From Hemibagrus wyckioides (Eukaryota > Chordata > Actinopteri > Siluriformes > Bagridae), in assembly GCF_019097595.1 (NCBI RefSeq), contig NC_080717.1:4211501-4275500 (forward strand): a stretch of DNA of 64,000 nucleotides, written 5' to 3'. The notes beneath the pieces were generated by a model. The model saw nothing but the letters and a program-made list of their open reading frames with translations. It was not told where the DNA came from and did not search any database. Shown here in pieces: positions 49,651 to 60,960 of the stretch (position 1 is its first letter; every line of letters begins with the position of its first letter). Both the position numbers and the translations under genes were made by a program.

Positions 49651-51020
49651 TTGGAGCACATTCACCACATCCGGCAGGTACTCGAGCATCTCCGCCATCA
49701 CCACCTCTACCTGAAACTCGAGAAGTGTGAGTTCCACCAACCCATCATTCAATTCCTTGGCTACGTCATCTCCTTGGAGGGCATCAAAATGGACCAGTCC
49801 AAGGAAGCGGTGAAGAGCTGGCCGCAACCCCAAACCATCAAAGATCTTCAACGCCTTCTGGGGTGCGCAAACTTTTACCGCCGCTTCATTGCCGGCTACA
49901 GTAAACACACTGCGCCTCTCACCTCACTGTTGCGCAATCAACCCAAGGCACTAAGCTGGATGACTTCCGCGGTCGAAGCGTTCCAGAAGCTGAAAGCCGC
50001 CTTCTGCTCCGCACCTACCCTGCTACATCCCGATCCCAGCCGACCTTTCATGGTGGAAGTGGACGCTTCTGCTGTAGGAGTAGGAGCGGTGCTGTCCCAA
50101 CAGTGAGGTGAGCCCCTGGCACTCCGTCCGGGTGCTTTCTTTTCCAAAAAGCTAACCCCGGCAGAGCAAAACTATGACCTTGGCAACCGGGAGTTACTAG
50201 CCATTAAGCTGGCTTTAGAAGAGTGGCGGCATTGGTTGGAGGGAGCTGTCCATCCCTTCGAGGTAATTACTGACCACAAGAACTTCCAGTACCTCAGGGA
50301 AGCTAAATGTCTGAATCCTAGACAAGCTCACTGGGCGCTCTTCTTCACTCGCTTCCGGGTCACTGTCACCTACCGTCCCGGGCATAAAAACACAAAAGCA
50401 AATGCACTGTCCCGGATTCATTCACCAGATCCCCTACCAGAAGAATGCGAGCCAATACTCCCTCCAAATCTCTTCGTCTGTCCTCTCCTCTGGGCTATTG
50501 ACAAGGACATCTGTGCTGCCACTACGGAAGAGCCTGCTCCACTGGGAGGTCCAGAAGGGAAAATCTATGTCCCCACCTCACTGCACCTCACCCTTCTGGA
50601 CTCAGTGCACTCAGGCTCTGGACATCCGGGCAGTCAACGATCCCTCTCACTCATCCGGAATAAGTACTGGTGGCCCAACATGACTAAGGAAGTGTTCCAG
50701 TTCGTGAAAGGATGCCCCGTCTGCGCTGTTATTTCCACATCACGCCATCTGCCGGAGGGTAAGCTCATGCCGCTTCCAATTCCCCACCGACCCTGGTCCC
50801 ACCTGGGGATTGATTTCGCTACTGATCTGCCCACGTCAGACAGGTTCACCACCATTCACGTTGTGGTCGATCGGTTCTCTAAAGCGCATAAACTATGGAA
50901 ACAGCTGAGGCTCTCTTTAACCACGTCTTCTGACACTTTGGCATCCCCAAAGACAGCGTGTCTGACAGAGGGCCCCAGTTCGTGTCCCGAGTGTGGCGTG
51001 GGTTCTTTAAACAACTAGGC
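49651..51020 (+). pseudogene. Gypsy-3 RT end, RNase H and integrase
   Basis: 49651-50106: [30 protein letters not shown] and [17 protein letters not shown], then a stop. 50236-51018: RNase H end and the linker [15 protein letters not shown], the HHCC region ([18 protein letters not shown]) and the integrase start IDFATDLP. The frame shifts near 50890 before the second catalytic Asp (SDRGPQF, read in another frame at about 50958). Confidence 0.8.
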
Positions 51021-51534
51021 ATATCAGTAAGCCTGTCCTCCAGATATCATCCCCAGCCTACTGCCATGACCACCAGCACGAATGGAGCAAATATCTTCCC
51101 TGGGCCGAGTATGCACAGAACTCGCTCCGCCAAGAAGCCACGGTACTCACTCCTTTCCAGTGCATGCTCGGTTACCAGCCGCCTCTGTTTCCATGGTCGA
51201 GCGAGCCGTCCAAAGTACTATCTGTCGACCACTGGTTCAGAGAGAGTGAGAGGGTTTGGGAGTCGGCGCACGTCCACCTGCGCCGCACGTTTCGCCAGCA
51301 GAAGAGTCACACTGACGCGTGCCGACGAGACGGCCGCCTGTAGTATCTGGTCGACTGGGAAGGTATGGTTCTGAGGAAAGATCATGGGTGGACCGAGACG
51401 ACATCCTCAATCCTGCGCTACTCGCAGAGTTCCACCAGCGCCGCCCGGATTGACCCATTCGCAGAAGCCGCAGCCGCCCCCGTCTTCGCTCCTGGATGTC
51501 AGGAGCTGCCCTTGGGGGTGGGGTGGGGCGTACT

Positions 51535-51788
51535 GTCATGGGCATGCCAGCCCCAATAGCACTTCCCTGTTCTCAGTCTCCTGATTACTAATTATACCAC
51601 CTGCACCCAATCTCCCGACGTGCATTTAAAGTGCTCACTCGCCAGTGACAGTGGCAAGTATTAAGACTGTAAGGCTTATATGCCTGCCTATATTACCTTT
51701 TGCCTGACTTATGTTTTACCTACTACCTGCCTGGAATTATTAAAGTGGCATTTGACTCTCTCTCTGCCTCTTGAGTCATCTCGTTACA
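51535..51788 (+). repeat. 3' LTR of Gypsy-3
   Basis: TGTCATGG at the start and CGTTACA at the end, preceded by a polypurine tract. An attaaa word (about 51739) may be the polyadenylation signal. After it, sequence shared with the U7 flank resumes. Confidence 0.75.
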
Positions 51789-53244
51789 GTAAGTATGTAT
51801 CTTACAGCATGATCATAATGAAATAAAATAAAATAAAATAATTTTGTATTAATAAAATAAAATAAAATTAAATTAAATATGAATTTTATAAAGACTACAA
51901 GCAGCAAAATAAACCAAAGTACTGATGAAAATCAGGTCACTTAACAGACTGTAAATGATGCAGCCGAGAAAATCTACTAGGATATTTATTGTTAATTGTT
52001 TCTAATTTGTTGAAATCAATAACTCTGACATTCTTACAGACATTCTATGTGTGAAAGTCAGCTTTAGACAGGAGATGCTGAATGCATTTCTGTTGCTGGA
52101 CAAAGCTGTTGCTGGGTGTCAGTTGTGGTCTGAATTTATCTGATGAACTATTGCTATTGTTAGTCTTCCTGTATAAGCACCACAAAGTGTCAAGTGGTAC
52201 TTGTGCAAAACACTGTAGCTGCAACAAACAGGATGTATTAATACTTTTAAGTGCACATGTTTGTATTTGCATGATCAGCGTTTTGCACTCACTCATAGTG
52301 AGAAACCAACAAAAAGAGCTCCAAGTTCAGTAACTGAATGAAGGATGTAAGTTACATGCATTGTGAATATAAAAGCCTAAACTGCACCATAAATGATTAT
52401 GGTTCCATTTCTAGAAAGAATCAACTTTGTTGTTTAGCGCTTGACTTTGGTTAATGTAAGATGATTCTGAAGGAGTTTTAATTGACACTCGGTGCCGGAG
52501 AATATTACTGCCAGGTTTATAGCACCACAAATAGGAAAATATAAATAAAAAATATATATATTTAAAAAAAGAAAAACAACAAATATCATTAGAAGTGATT
52601 GGAAGTCAGTTTTACCAACATGTTGTACAGTTATAGCTCAGTTGCGTTGGTTGTTTGTTACTGATGAGTTAATAATCCCCACTGCATTCACTGGATGTGT
52701 GTCACAGTCTCTGACATATTTAGAACCAACCCACAACCATTTTTAAACATATGCCAGTAACAGATCAATATTATTATTTGAACTAGAAATTTTTAGAATA
52801 ATGTAAAAAACACATATACACATTTTACTGAAATTGCTCATTTTTGCATTTATTGTCAGGTAATCAGTCAGAAAAAGGAGGCCACAAATCTGTATAAAAG
52901 TAAAACACTAAAATCATACAACAACATAAAAAATATCTTTTCATACATTTTGTTTTTTTCTTGGGTTTACAGTTAGTGGAATGTAATACCAGGATACTTG
53001 ATAGAAATCATGTTGGGAAAATACATCAGTTGCGTTACTTTAATGTTACTTCACTGTACAAAGTTACTTTATACAATATCTTGTCAAAGACAATTTCAAG
53101 CTTGTAGAATTGTAGCATTTTAATTCATGATGATAGGGAAGATAGCAAGAAATATGTTTTACTATTGTCAAGATTTTTTTTTTGATAAAAGGTTATCACT
53201 GTGTAATTGTGTTATGCGTTTATGTGTGTTATGAGGCATAGATG
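51789..53244. repeat. 3' flank of U8 (duplicated unit)
   Basis: No gene. A close copy of 43060-44430, including the AAAAT run (51817-51866) and the attgctattgttagtcttcc block. Confidence 0.6.
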
Positions 53245-54476
53245 TTATCTTACAGTTTTCTTCACATTGGAGTACACACACTCTGATGAGACGGATTGAT
53301 GAGAATCTTCAATAGATGTGTTGGCTATTAATACAGAAACATACTTATTAGTCATTTTTATACAAAATACATTTAACTGCATTGTTAATTTTTAATTTAT
53401 GTGATGACAAAAGCTCTTACATCTAGAGGTGTCACAGTTTCTTCTCCTCAGTATGAAATAAGTGAAACAGAAAATCAGAAGTGAGCACAAACCCAAAGCC
53501 GTTCCCAAACCGATCACTGTCCAATGTAGAGATCATTTTTGATTCTGTTATTTCATCACATTATATTCATATTAGTACAAATAATTTTCTAAGTAAATTA
53601 TGCTTTATGAATTTAGAACAATTTATTAATACTGAATTATGAGGCATCTTACATGTTTTGTCTTGTGTGTTCGTGTTAGTGTCGTTTCCACGCATTGCTG
53701 GTTCACACACCACTGAATTATCTCTCAGAGCTGGTTTAGATGTTTCTGATGGAATATTATCAAAAGTCTGTTACCCAGAGTTGTTGAAGAAAACACAGTG
53801 AGCATTTCACTACTACACTATTATTTGTCTTCCAGGTTGAACATGTTAATGATAATAAAGAACAATATCACTACATAAAACCAGCAGCTTAATCAATTTA
53901 ACTCAGAATCTTACCTTTAATTTTTAAATAAGTTCCATCTCCAAACCCAAGGTATGGTGTTGTCACTGCACAGTAGTACATGGCTTCATCAGACTGAATG
54001 ATCTTGAAAATGGTCAAATTGATGCAGTTTGAAGATCTTTCTATTTGGAAACGAGACTTTTGGAATCCAGTGTGAAAGGTTTCTTTACTATCTTTATACA
54101 CTGTGACTAAAATCTGAGGTTTTTCTCTGTTTGGTTGCTTATACCAGACTATTGTTTGTTTTTTAGAAGCACAGCAACGCAGGGTAGCCGAGTCTCCGAT
54201 ATCCACACTGAGCTCTTTATCAGGCTGATGAACTGGTGACTCTGTGGGAGATTGGGCAGTAACCCAGCGTCTACCAGTTTGGACTGTATCTAGAAAAATA
54301 AATGCAATAATTGTATAGTGAATGGAAAAGAGCAACGTGTAGAGTTCCTTCTAAATAAAATTTAACAAAGTAGTTTAGATTAAATGATCATTTTAAAAAG
54401 AAATTATAATAATAATAATAATAACTTGCTCCTGTTACTTACACATGGTCAAAATAAAAATCCAGAAACTGGTCAT
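53245..54476 (-). pseudogene. nitr: Rearranged NITR-like gene U8 (no in-frame TM splice, fused tail)
   Basis: Minus-strand parts: leader 54443-54476 (shortened by 9 nt, MTSFWIFILTM), V 53915-54289 (intact: LRCCASK, VWYKQP, SDEAMYYCAVTTPY, GFGDGTYLKIKG), stalk 53653-53745 (acceptor CCATCAG after loss of the upstream one), membrane-exon sequence about 53421-53545, fused cytoplasmic exon 53245-53324. The usual membrane-exon acceptor CAG is CAA, and 5 nt are missing just inside the exon; the only nearby AG gives TAA at the junction and a shifted frame. A deletion joins the short cytoplasmic exon to the end of the ITIM exon in frame, losing LNYAAL and keeping CVYSNV. Skipping the membrane exon keeps phase and would give a soluble protein of about 193 residues. 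Either a pseudogene or a secreted form. Confidence 0.7.
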
Positions 54477-54553
54477 TTTTTATTCCTTAGAAACTCTACA
54501 GTGCTTGTATCTCATTTATTAACTGAATATGAATGCACTTCAAACATGGACTG

Positions 54554-54616
54554 AGTTTATATTCATATTACAGGTGGTCTGTACTGAGCACGCCCAGAAT
54601 AAGATGTGATTGGTTG
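54554..54616 (-). promoter_or_regulatory. Putative core promoter of U8
   Basis: The same CCAAT (54608-54615) and TATA-like (about 54555-54565) block as in U7; the 510 bp around it differ from U7 at a single visible base. Confidence 0.5.
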
Positions 54617-55238
54617 TATTTAAAAAAAGGTCTGATACGCAAGCACGGTACATGCCTACATCTACACCACATTTTCCATATTTGTGCTTTGGTGTTGAAC
54701 AGAGATATCATGATATAGATGTTATGACAGAATGGAAAATGTGGTTTACTCGTACACTGACCTGTGTCCACACTAACATCTCACTTTGTTGCTGTTTATT
54801 TTAATTGCTCACTTTGCTCACAAACAATTCTTGTTCAAATCTTGTTTGTACTGTAGATTTGTCCCTATACATTCCTGTAGTCACCATCCTGGAGTCCATG
54901 TTGGGTTTAGCTGAACTGTGAATTGTATTAACGTGATGTAACTGAACGTCTTTAGATATACAGTATTTGTATATAATGATCAATAAATTGCTGAAAACAC
55001 CTGAAACAGATAATTCTTGGCATAAGATCTGTTTTTGTCACAATAGAAGATAAATAACAATGTATAACTTCATTACATAAATAACTATAAATACAGCAAC
55101 ATTTCATCAAGTGTTTAATGTAACTTAATTATTACACCTACATTTTACCAGCAGAGCTTAATGCGTGAGAATTTACTGCCACCTAGAGGGTGTTAGCGGT
55201 GTTTATTTAAATCTTAATTCGTCTGCTTAAACAGCTGT
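54617..55238. repeat. 5' flank of U8 (duplicated unit)
   Basis: No gene. It matches 46062-46688 and is nearly identical up to about 55010. The small frames 54533-54718 and 54610-54804 are shadows of this repeat. Confidence 0.65.
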
Positions 55239-55505
55239 TCCCTTCTGAGGGAACTCGATGCTGCATCACGGCTGACGTATGTGAACGCTCCTTGCTGAAA
55301 CGGTGTCTGAAGTTCTGTGTGAAATCCTGCCAATCTATTGGTGAAGGACATCATGTAATGAAGCAGAGCATGCCAGCAAGACCTAAATTCTTGCCTAAAA
55401 GGGCATGTACGTCACATTACTCCAGCTTTTTTGTGTTCAGTAAGCACTCTGTGTATGTTGTTGTCAATTGTCTGTCTGTCTAATACTAGGGCAATAGATG
55501 ACATA

Positions 55506-56760
55506 CACTATATTGCCAAAAGTATTCGCTCACCCATCCAAATAATCAGAATCAGGTGTTCCAATCACTTCCATGGCCACAGGTGTATAAAATCAAGCAC
55601 CTAGGCATGCAAAATGTAAAATGTTTTTACAAACATTTGTGAAAGAATGGGTCGCTCTCAGGAGCTCGGTGAATTCCAGCGTGGAACTGTGATAGGATGC
55701 CACCTGTGCAACAAATCCAGTCGTGAAATTTCCTCAATCCTAAATATTCCACAGTCAACTGTCAGCTGTATTATAAGAACGTGGAAGTGTTTGGGAACGA
55801 CAGCAACTGAGCCACGAAGTGGTAGGCCACGTAAACTGACGGAGCGGGGTCAGCGGATGCTGAGGCGCATAGTGCAAAGAGGTCGTCAACTTTCTGCAGA
55901 GTCAATCGCTACAGACCTCCAAACTTCATGTGGCCTTCAGATTAGCTCAAGAACAGTGCGCAGATAGCTTCATGGAATGGGTTTCCATGGCCGAGCAGCT
56001 GCATCCAAGCCATACATCACCAAGTGCAATGCAAAGCGTCGGATGCAGTGGTGTAAAGCACGCCGCCACTGGACTCTAGAGCAGTGGAGACGCGCTCTCT
56101 GGAGTGACGAATCGCGCTTCTCCATCTGGCGATCTGATGGACGAGTCTGGGTTTGGCGGTTGCCAGGAGAACGGTACTTGTCTGACTGCATTGTGCCAAG
56201 TGTAAAGTTTGGTGGAGGGGGGATTATGGTGTGGGGTTGTTTTTCAGGAGCTGGGCTTGGCCCCTTAGTTCCAGTGAAAGGAACTCTGAATGCTTCAGCA
56301 TACCAAGACATTTTGGACAATTCCATCCTCCCAACTTTGTGGGAACAGTTTGGAGCTGGCCCCTTCCTGTTCCAACATGACTGTGCACCAGTGCACAAAG
56401 CAAGGTCCATAAAGACTTGGATGACAGAGTCTGGTGTGGATGAACTTGACTGGCCTGCACAGAGTCCTGACCTCAACCCGATAGAACACCTTTGGGATGA
56501 ATTAGAGCGGAGACTGAGAGCCAGGCCTTCTCGTCCAACATCAGTGTGTGACCTCACAAATGCGCTTCTGGAAGAATGGTCAAAAATTCCCATAAACACA
56601 CTCCTAAACCTTGTGGACAGCCTTCCCAGAAGAGTTGAAGCTGTTATAGCTGCAAAGGGTGGACCAACGTCATATTGAACCCTATGGATTAGGAATGGGA
56701 TGTCACTTAAGTTCATATGCGAGTCAAGGCAGGTGAGCGAATACTTTTGGCAATATAGTG
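55506..56760 (+). mobile_element. Tc1-like transposon with perfect inverted repeats
   Basis: The 29-bp terminal repeats (starting CACTATATTGCCAAAAG; 55506-55534 and 56732-56760) are identical, and TA dinucleotides flank both ends. The element is 1255 bp and contains a nearly complete transposase gene. Perfect ends and only one visible stop suggest recent insertion relative to everything else here. Confidence 0.93.
55647..56678 (+). pseudogene. Tc1-like transposase with one in-frame stop
   Basis: Cut-and-paste DD34E transposase. The reading frame from ATG 55647 to the stop after 56678 (about 343 codons, the family's usual length) is open except for a TAG at 55968-55970. Visible parts: the N-terminal paired-like HTH (IGCHLCNKSSREISSILN), a GRPRK linker (about residue 59), the first Asp in LWSDESRFS, the [12 protein letters not shown] loop, the second Asp in [11 protein letters not shown] and the Glu in [11 protein letters not shown], with 34 residues between the last two. 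No frameshift is seen. Confidence 0.9.
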
Positions 56761-57512
56761 TATAAAGATGGAATTAGAGATGAATGAGTCGCTTCTCTAA
56801 TCATCTCTGCTAACACTAATCCCTCCGCTTCAGCACTGGAAGCTCGCTTTGTGATTTTTCCTGACCCAAATGAGGAATTATTATTGTCTACATCAGACTC
56901 TAATGAGCTTTATGGTTGGCAACAAGATGCAAGCAGCAGTTGAACTCCTGCCGCATTCTGTGGTGTTCAGAAAGCTCCTGGATGTGATTACACGTGCTTG
57001 TTGCTAAGCTTAGCTTAGATTGGCCTGATGAAAGGTTAGCATCGTCAGCTCTGAGTTTGATGACCGCTACCTAACTTTATGCTGCCTTCCACCTCCATGC
57101 AGCTGTCTTCCATGCCCACCCATACTCCTGCTGCTTATGTGTTGCTGCCAGCTTGCTGTTTCAGGGTACCAGGCAAGGTGAGAACAGAGCGAGAATAACT
57201 TCTTTCTGCTAGGTCTGTTACAGTGGGTTCTGAATACTGTGGGAAAAGGCTACAGAATCCATTTTGTTTCCCCTACTCCTTCTTTTAAAGTCTGTGCCCA
57301 AGTGTTGTTGCCAGAGACCAAACTTCATTTCTCTAGGAGCAACATCTCTTACATCAGAGAAGGGGGCAGTGGAGCATATTCCCCTTCTGGCATATTCCAG
57401 ATCAAGCCTCTGGCTTCTCAGCCGGCATTTCTTGGTTCCCAAGAAGGACGGGGGCTATGCCCAATTTTGGACCTATGTGCTCTGAATTCTACGTAAAACA
57501 TACAAGTTTGAG

Positions 57513-57821
57513 ATGTTAAAGCTCAAGCTCATTATGTTGCAGATCAGGTCCGAGGACTGGTTTGCGATGATAGTCCTGAAGGATGCCTATCTTCACATAG
57601 GCATCTTGCCAGATCACAGGAGAATCCCCAGGTTCGCTTTCAGGAGTGAAGCGCACCAGTGCCGGGTTCTCCCTTATGGTCTAGTCTTATCACTCACGCT
57701 CACAAAGTGCTTGGAGGCTGCTCTGGCACCTTACGGCATCCATGTACCTAATTATTCAGACGACTGGCTCATCTTGGCTTATTTTGCATTACTGTTAAAG
57801 AAACAGAACCTCTATGGTTAA
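57513..57821 (+). pseudogene. DIRS-G reverse transcriptase fragment
   Basis: A frame of 102 codons: LQIRSEDWFAMIVLKDAYL, HRRIPRFAFRSEAHQ, RVLPYGLVLSLTLTKC, then NYSDDWLILAY, where the two catalytic Asp are kept. The preceding stretch 57239-57496 is the upstream RT/gag part in another frame. The frame is lost at about 57783, where unit flank sequence resumes. Confidence 0.7.
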
Positions 57822-57860
57822 GTCAAATGTTTCTTCTTCTTCTTCTTTCAGCTTTTCCCT

Positions 57861-59900
57861 TCAGGGGTCGCCACAGCGAATCATCTCTCTCCACCTATCC
57901 CTATCTTCTGCATCCTCAACACATACACCCACTAGCTTCATATCCTCATTTATTACATCCATATACCTCCTCTTTGGCCTTCCTCTTTTCCTCCTGCCTG
58001 GCAGCTCCATGTCCAACATTCTCCTACCAATATACTCACTCTCCCTCCTCTGAACATGTCCAAACCATCTTAACCTGGCCTCTCTAACTTTGTCCCCCAA
58101 ACGTCCAACTTGAGCTGTCCCTCTGATGTACTTGTTCTTAAACCTGTCCAACCTTGTCACTCCCAAAGAGAACCTCAGCATCTTCAGCTCTGCTACCTCC
58201 AGCTCTGACTCCTGTCTCTGTCTCAGTGATACTGTCACTAAACAATACAGCATGGCTGGTCTCACCACTGTCCTGTACACCTTCCCCTTGATTCTCGCTG
58301 AAATTTTTCTATCACACAGAACTCCCGACACCTTTCTCCACCTGCCTGCACTCGCTTCTTTACCTCTTTCCCACACTCTCCATTACTCTGGACTGTTGAC
58401 CCCAAGTACTTAAACTCCTGTACCTTCTTCACCTCCTCACCCTGTAATCTTACTGTTCCACTTCCCTCCCTGTCATTCACACACATGTACTCAGTCTTAC
58501 TATGACTGACTTTCATTCCTCTTCTCTCTAGCGCAAACCTCCACCTCTCCAGGTTTTCCTCCACCTGCTCCCTGCTCTCACTACATGTCATCTGCAAACA
58601 TCATTGTCCAAGGAGACTCCTGTCTGACCTCCTCTGAAAACTGGGCCATCACCATAGCAAACAGGAAGGGGCTCAGAGCCGATCCCTGATGCAGTCCCAC
58701 CTCCACTTTGAACTCCTCTGTCTGCCCTACAGCACACCTCACCACTGTCCTGCTCCTCTCATACATGTCCTGCACCACTCTGACATACTTCTCTGCTACT
58801 CCTGACTTCCTCATACAGTACCACAGCTCTTCTCTTGGCACCCTGTCATACGCTTTCTCCAAGTCTACAAACACACAGTGCAGCTCTCTCTGACCATCCC
58901 TATACTTCTCCATCAACATTCTCAGAGCAAAAATTGCATCTGTTGTGCTCTTTCTGGGCATGAAGCCATACTGCTGCTCACAAATTTCCACTACCTTCCT
59001 TAACCTAGCTTCCACTACTCTTTCCCATAGCTTCATTGTATGGCTCATCAACTTTATCCCCCAATAGTTGCTCCAACTCTGCACGTCACCCTTATTCTTA
59101 AAGATCAGCACTAATACACTTCTTCTCCATTCCTCAGGCATCTTCTCACTTTCTAAAACTCTGTTAAACAGACTAGTTAAAAATTCCACTGCCGCCTCTC
59201 CTAGACACTTCCAGACCTCCACTGGGATGTCATCAGGACCAACTGCCTTTCCACTTTTCATCCTCTTCAAAGCCTTCCTGACTTCATCCTTTCTAATCTT
59301 ATCTACTTCCTGTTCCACAGAGTTCACCCCTTCTACTCTTTCTTCCCTCTCATTTTCCTCATTCATCAGCTCTTCAAAGTACTCCTTCCATCTCCTCTGT
59401 ACACTATCCTCACTTGTGAGCACCTTTCCATCTCTATCCTTAATAACTCTAACTTGCCGCACATCCCTCCCATCTTGATCCCTCTGCCTAGCTAACCTGT
59501 ACAAGTCCTTCTCTCCATCTCTAGTGTCTAACCTAGTGTACAACTCGTCATACACCTTCTGCTTGGCCTTAGACACCTCCCTCTTCACTCTGCACTGTAA
59601 CTCCTTGTATTCCTGTCTATTCTCTTCAGTCCTGTCCTTGTCCCACTTCTTCTTGGCTAACCTCTTCCTCTGAATACTATCCTGAACTTCCTCATTCCAC
59701 CACCAAGTCTCCTTATCTTCCTTCCTCCTTCCAGATGACACACCCAGCACCTTTCTTCCTGTCTCCATAATCACTTCTGCTGTAGTTTCCCAGTCATCTG
59801 GCAGCACTACCTGACCACCCAGAGCCTGCCTCAACTTCTGTCTAAATTCCTCACAACATTCCTCCTTTTTCAGCTTCCACCACTTGGTTTTCTTCTCCAT
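57861..59900 (-). pseudogene. LINE reverse transcriptase, frameshifted at the catalytic box
   Basis: Minus-strand frame 58581-59900 covers the fingers and palm: VGPDDIPVEVWKCLG, QQYGFMPRKSTTDAIFALR, CVFVDLEKAYDRVPREELW, GLHQGSALSPFLFAMVM and MMFADDM. A deletion of a few bases directly after FADD shifts the frame; the thumb (SKTEYMCVNDREGSG, EFKYLGSTVQSNGE) continues in frames 58262-58597 and 57861-58376. Two or three indels therefore disable an otherwise well-kept RT. Confidence 0.85.
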
Positions 59901-60573
59901 CTCTATCTTTGACCTCTACCTGTGTGCTCCTACCGCCACTCTTGTAAGTCACTATATGCTCCTCCCTCTTCTGAAAATAAGTGTTAACCACAGCCATGTC
60001 CATCCTCCTAGCAAAGTCCACTACCATCTGTCCTTCAAGGTTCCTTTCCTTAACTCCAAACTTGCCCATCACCTCCTCATTACCTGTGTTCCCCTCACCA
60101 ACATGTCCATTAAAATCTGCTCCTATCACCACTCTCTCACCCATGGGAATACTCTCTATCACCTCATCTAATTCACTCCAGAATCTCTCTTTCTCCTCTA
60201 ACTCACAACCTACCTGTGGGGCATAACCACTAACAACATTCAACATCACCCCTTCAATCTCCAACTTCAGACTCATCACCCTGTCTGACACTCTCATCAC
60301 CTCCAGAACATTCCTCACAAACTCCTCCTTCAGGACCACACCTACCCCATTTCTCTGACTATCCACACCATAATAAAACAGCTTGAATCCAGCTCCTATA
60401 CTACGAGCCTTGCTACCCTTCCACCTGGTCTCCTGTACACACAGTATATCCACCTTCCTTCTGTCCATCATATCAGCCAGCTCTCTACCTTTCCCTGTCA
60501 TAGTACCAACATTTAGAGTTCCTATTTTCAGTCCTACACTCTTACCGTTCCTCTTCTCTCTCTGTCTGCACAT
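59851..60573 (-). pseudogene. LINE apurinic endonuclease domain
   Basis: An exonuclease-endonuclease-phosphatase fold: KIGTLNVGTMTGKGRELAD, then DILCVQETRWKG with the metal-binding Glu, SGYAPQ, and VVIGADFNGHVG with the Asp-Phe-Asn active-site motif. The late part of the domain (YKSGGRSTQV, then a jump to KDRDGEE) suggests an internal deletion just before the reverse transcriptase. A start near 60573 agrees with a 250-bp 5' untranslated part. Confidence 0.8.
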
Positions 60574-60837
60574 TCTCCTTCCTCCTCTACTTCTTCAACC
60601 AACAGTAGCCCAATTTCCACCAGCGCCCTGTAGGTCAATGGCGCCAGTGGCGGTCGTTGTTAACCCGGGCCTCGGCCGATCCGGTATGAAATTTGGAGTA
60701 CTGACGATTCACACGGTTAAATTTGGCAATGTTTTACGCCAGATGCCCTTCCTGATGCCCTTCCTTCCGGGCTTGGGACCGGCACAGAAGTCACTGGACT
60801 GTGACCCCCATGGCTAGATTGGTTAAGTCAAATGTTT

Positions 60838-60960
60838 AATAAAATAAATTAAATTATATATTAATTTAATTTAATTTAATTTAATTTAATTTAATTTAAT
60901 TTAATTTAATTTAATTTAATTTAATTTAATTTAATTTAAAAATAAAATCTGATTTTTTTT
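60838..60960. repeat. (TTAAT)n microsatellite
   Basis: About 16 TTTAA/TTAAT units between 60857 and 60940, at the place of the AAAAT runs in the U7 and U8 3' flanks. Confidence 0.9.

Larger units (their letters stand above)
48837..51788 (+). mobile_element. Ty3/Gypsy retrotransposon, 5'-truncated with 3' LTR (Gypsy-3)
   Basis: It starts inside the reverse transcriptase ([13 protein letters not shown], about 48845), is interrupted by a TTAA-flanked insertion, then continues with the RT thumb and RNase H (49651-50400), integrase zinc finger and core (50500-51350) and a chromodomain-like end. A purine-rich tract (gggggtggggtggggcg, about 51515) precedes a 254-bp LTR (51535-51788, TGTCAT to GTTACA). 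It is a different lineage from Gypsy-1/2. Stops, for example at 50104, and frameshifts near 50890 and 51070 make it inactive. Confidence 0.85.
55239..57783 (+). mobile_element. DIRS-like remnant (DIRS-G) split by a Tc1 element
   Basis: The left inverted repeat 55239-55500 (gagggaactcgatgctgc to the gtcacattactccagc region) is followed by a Tc1 insertion, then gag-like and reverse transcriptase sequence to about 57783. The RT fragment 57513-57821 includes VLKDAYLHIGILPDHRRIP and YSDDWLIL, the best-preserved DIRS RT box in the window. The recombinase and right repeat are absent. Confidence 0.7.
57833..60820 (-). mobile_element. RTE-type LINE with 17-bp target duplication
   Basis: It is flanked by identical ggttaagtcaaatgttt (57816-57832 and 60821-60837). 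On the minus strand an apurinic-type endonuclease (59851-60573) precedes a reverse transcriptase (58581-59900, continuing 57861-58597). The 3' end is GAAG-rich and follows the CGCTGTGGCGACCCCTGAAG motif typical of RTE/Expander-like fish LINEs. At 2.99 kb it is close to full length for RTE. Confidence 0.9.

Noticed and set aside
48829..51794. A gtaag target duplication around Gypsy-3
   Set aside because: gtaag occurs at both junctions, but the element is truncated at its 5' end, so a true duplication is not expected there; chance is likely.
58708..60226. Several plus-strand frames (58708, 59068, 59884, 59981) rich in Ser, Thr, Leu and Pro
   Set aside because: They are the antisense of the LINE endonuclease and reverse transcriptase, which carry the recognisable motifs on the minus strand.
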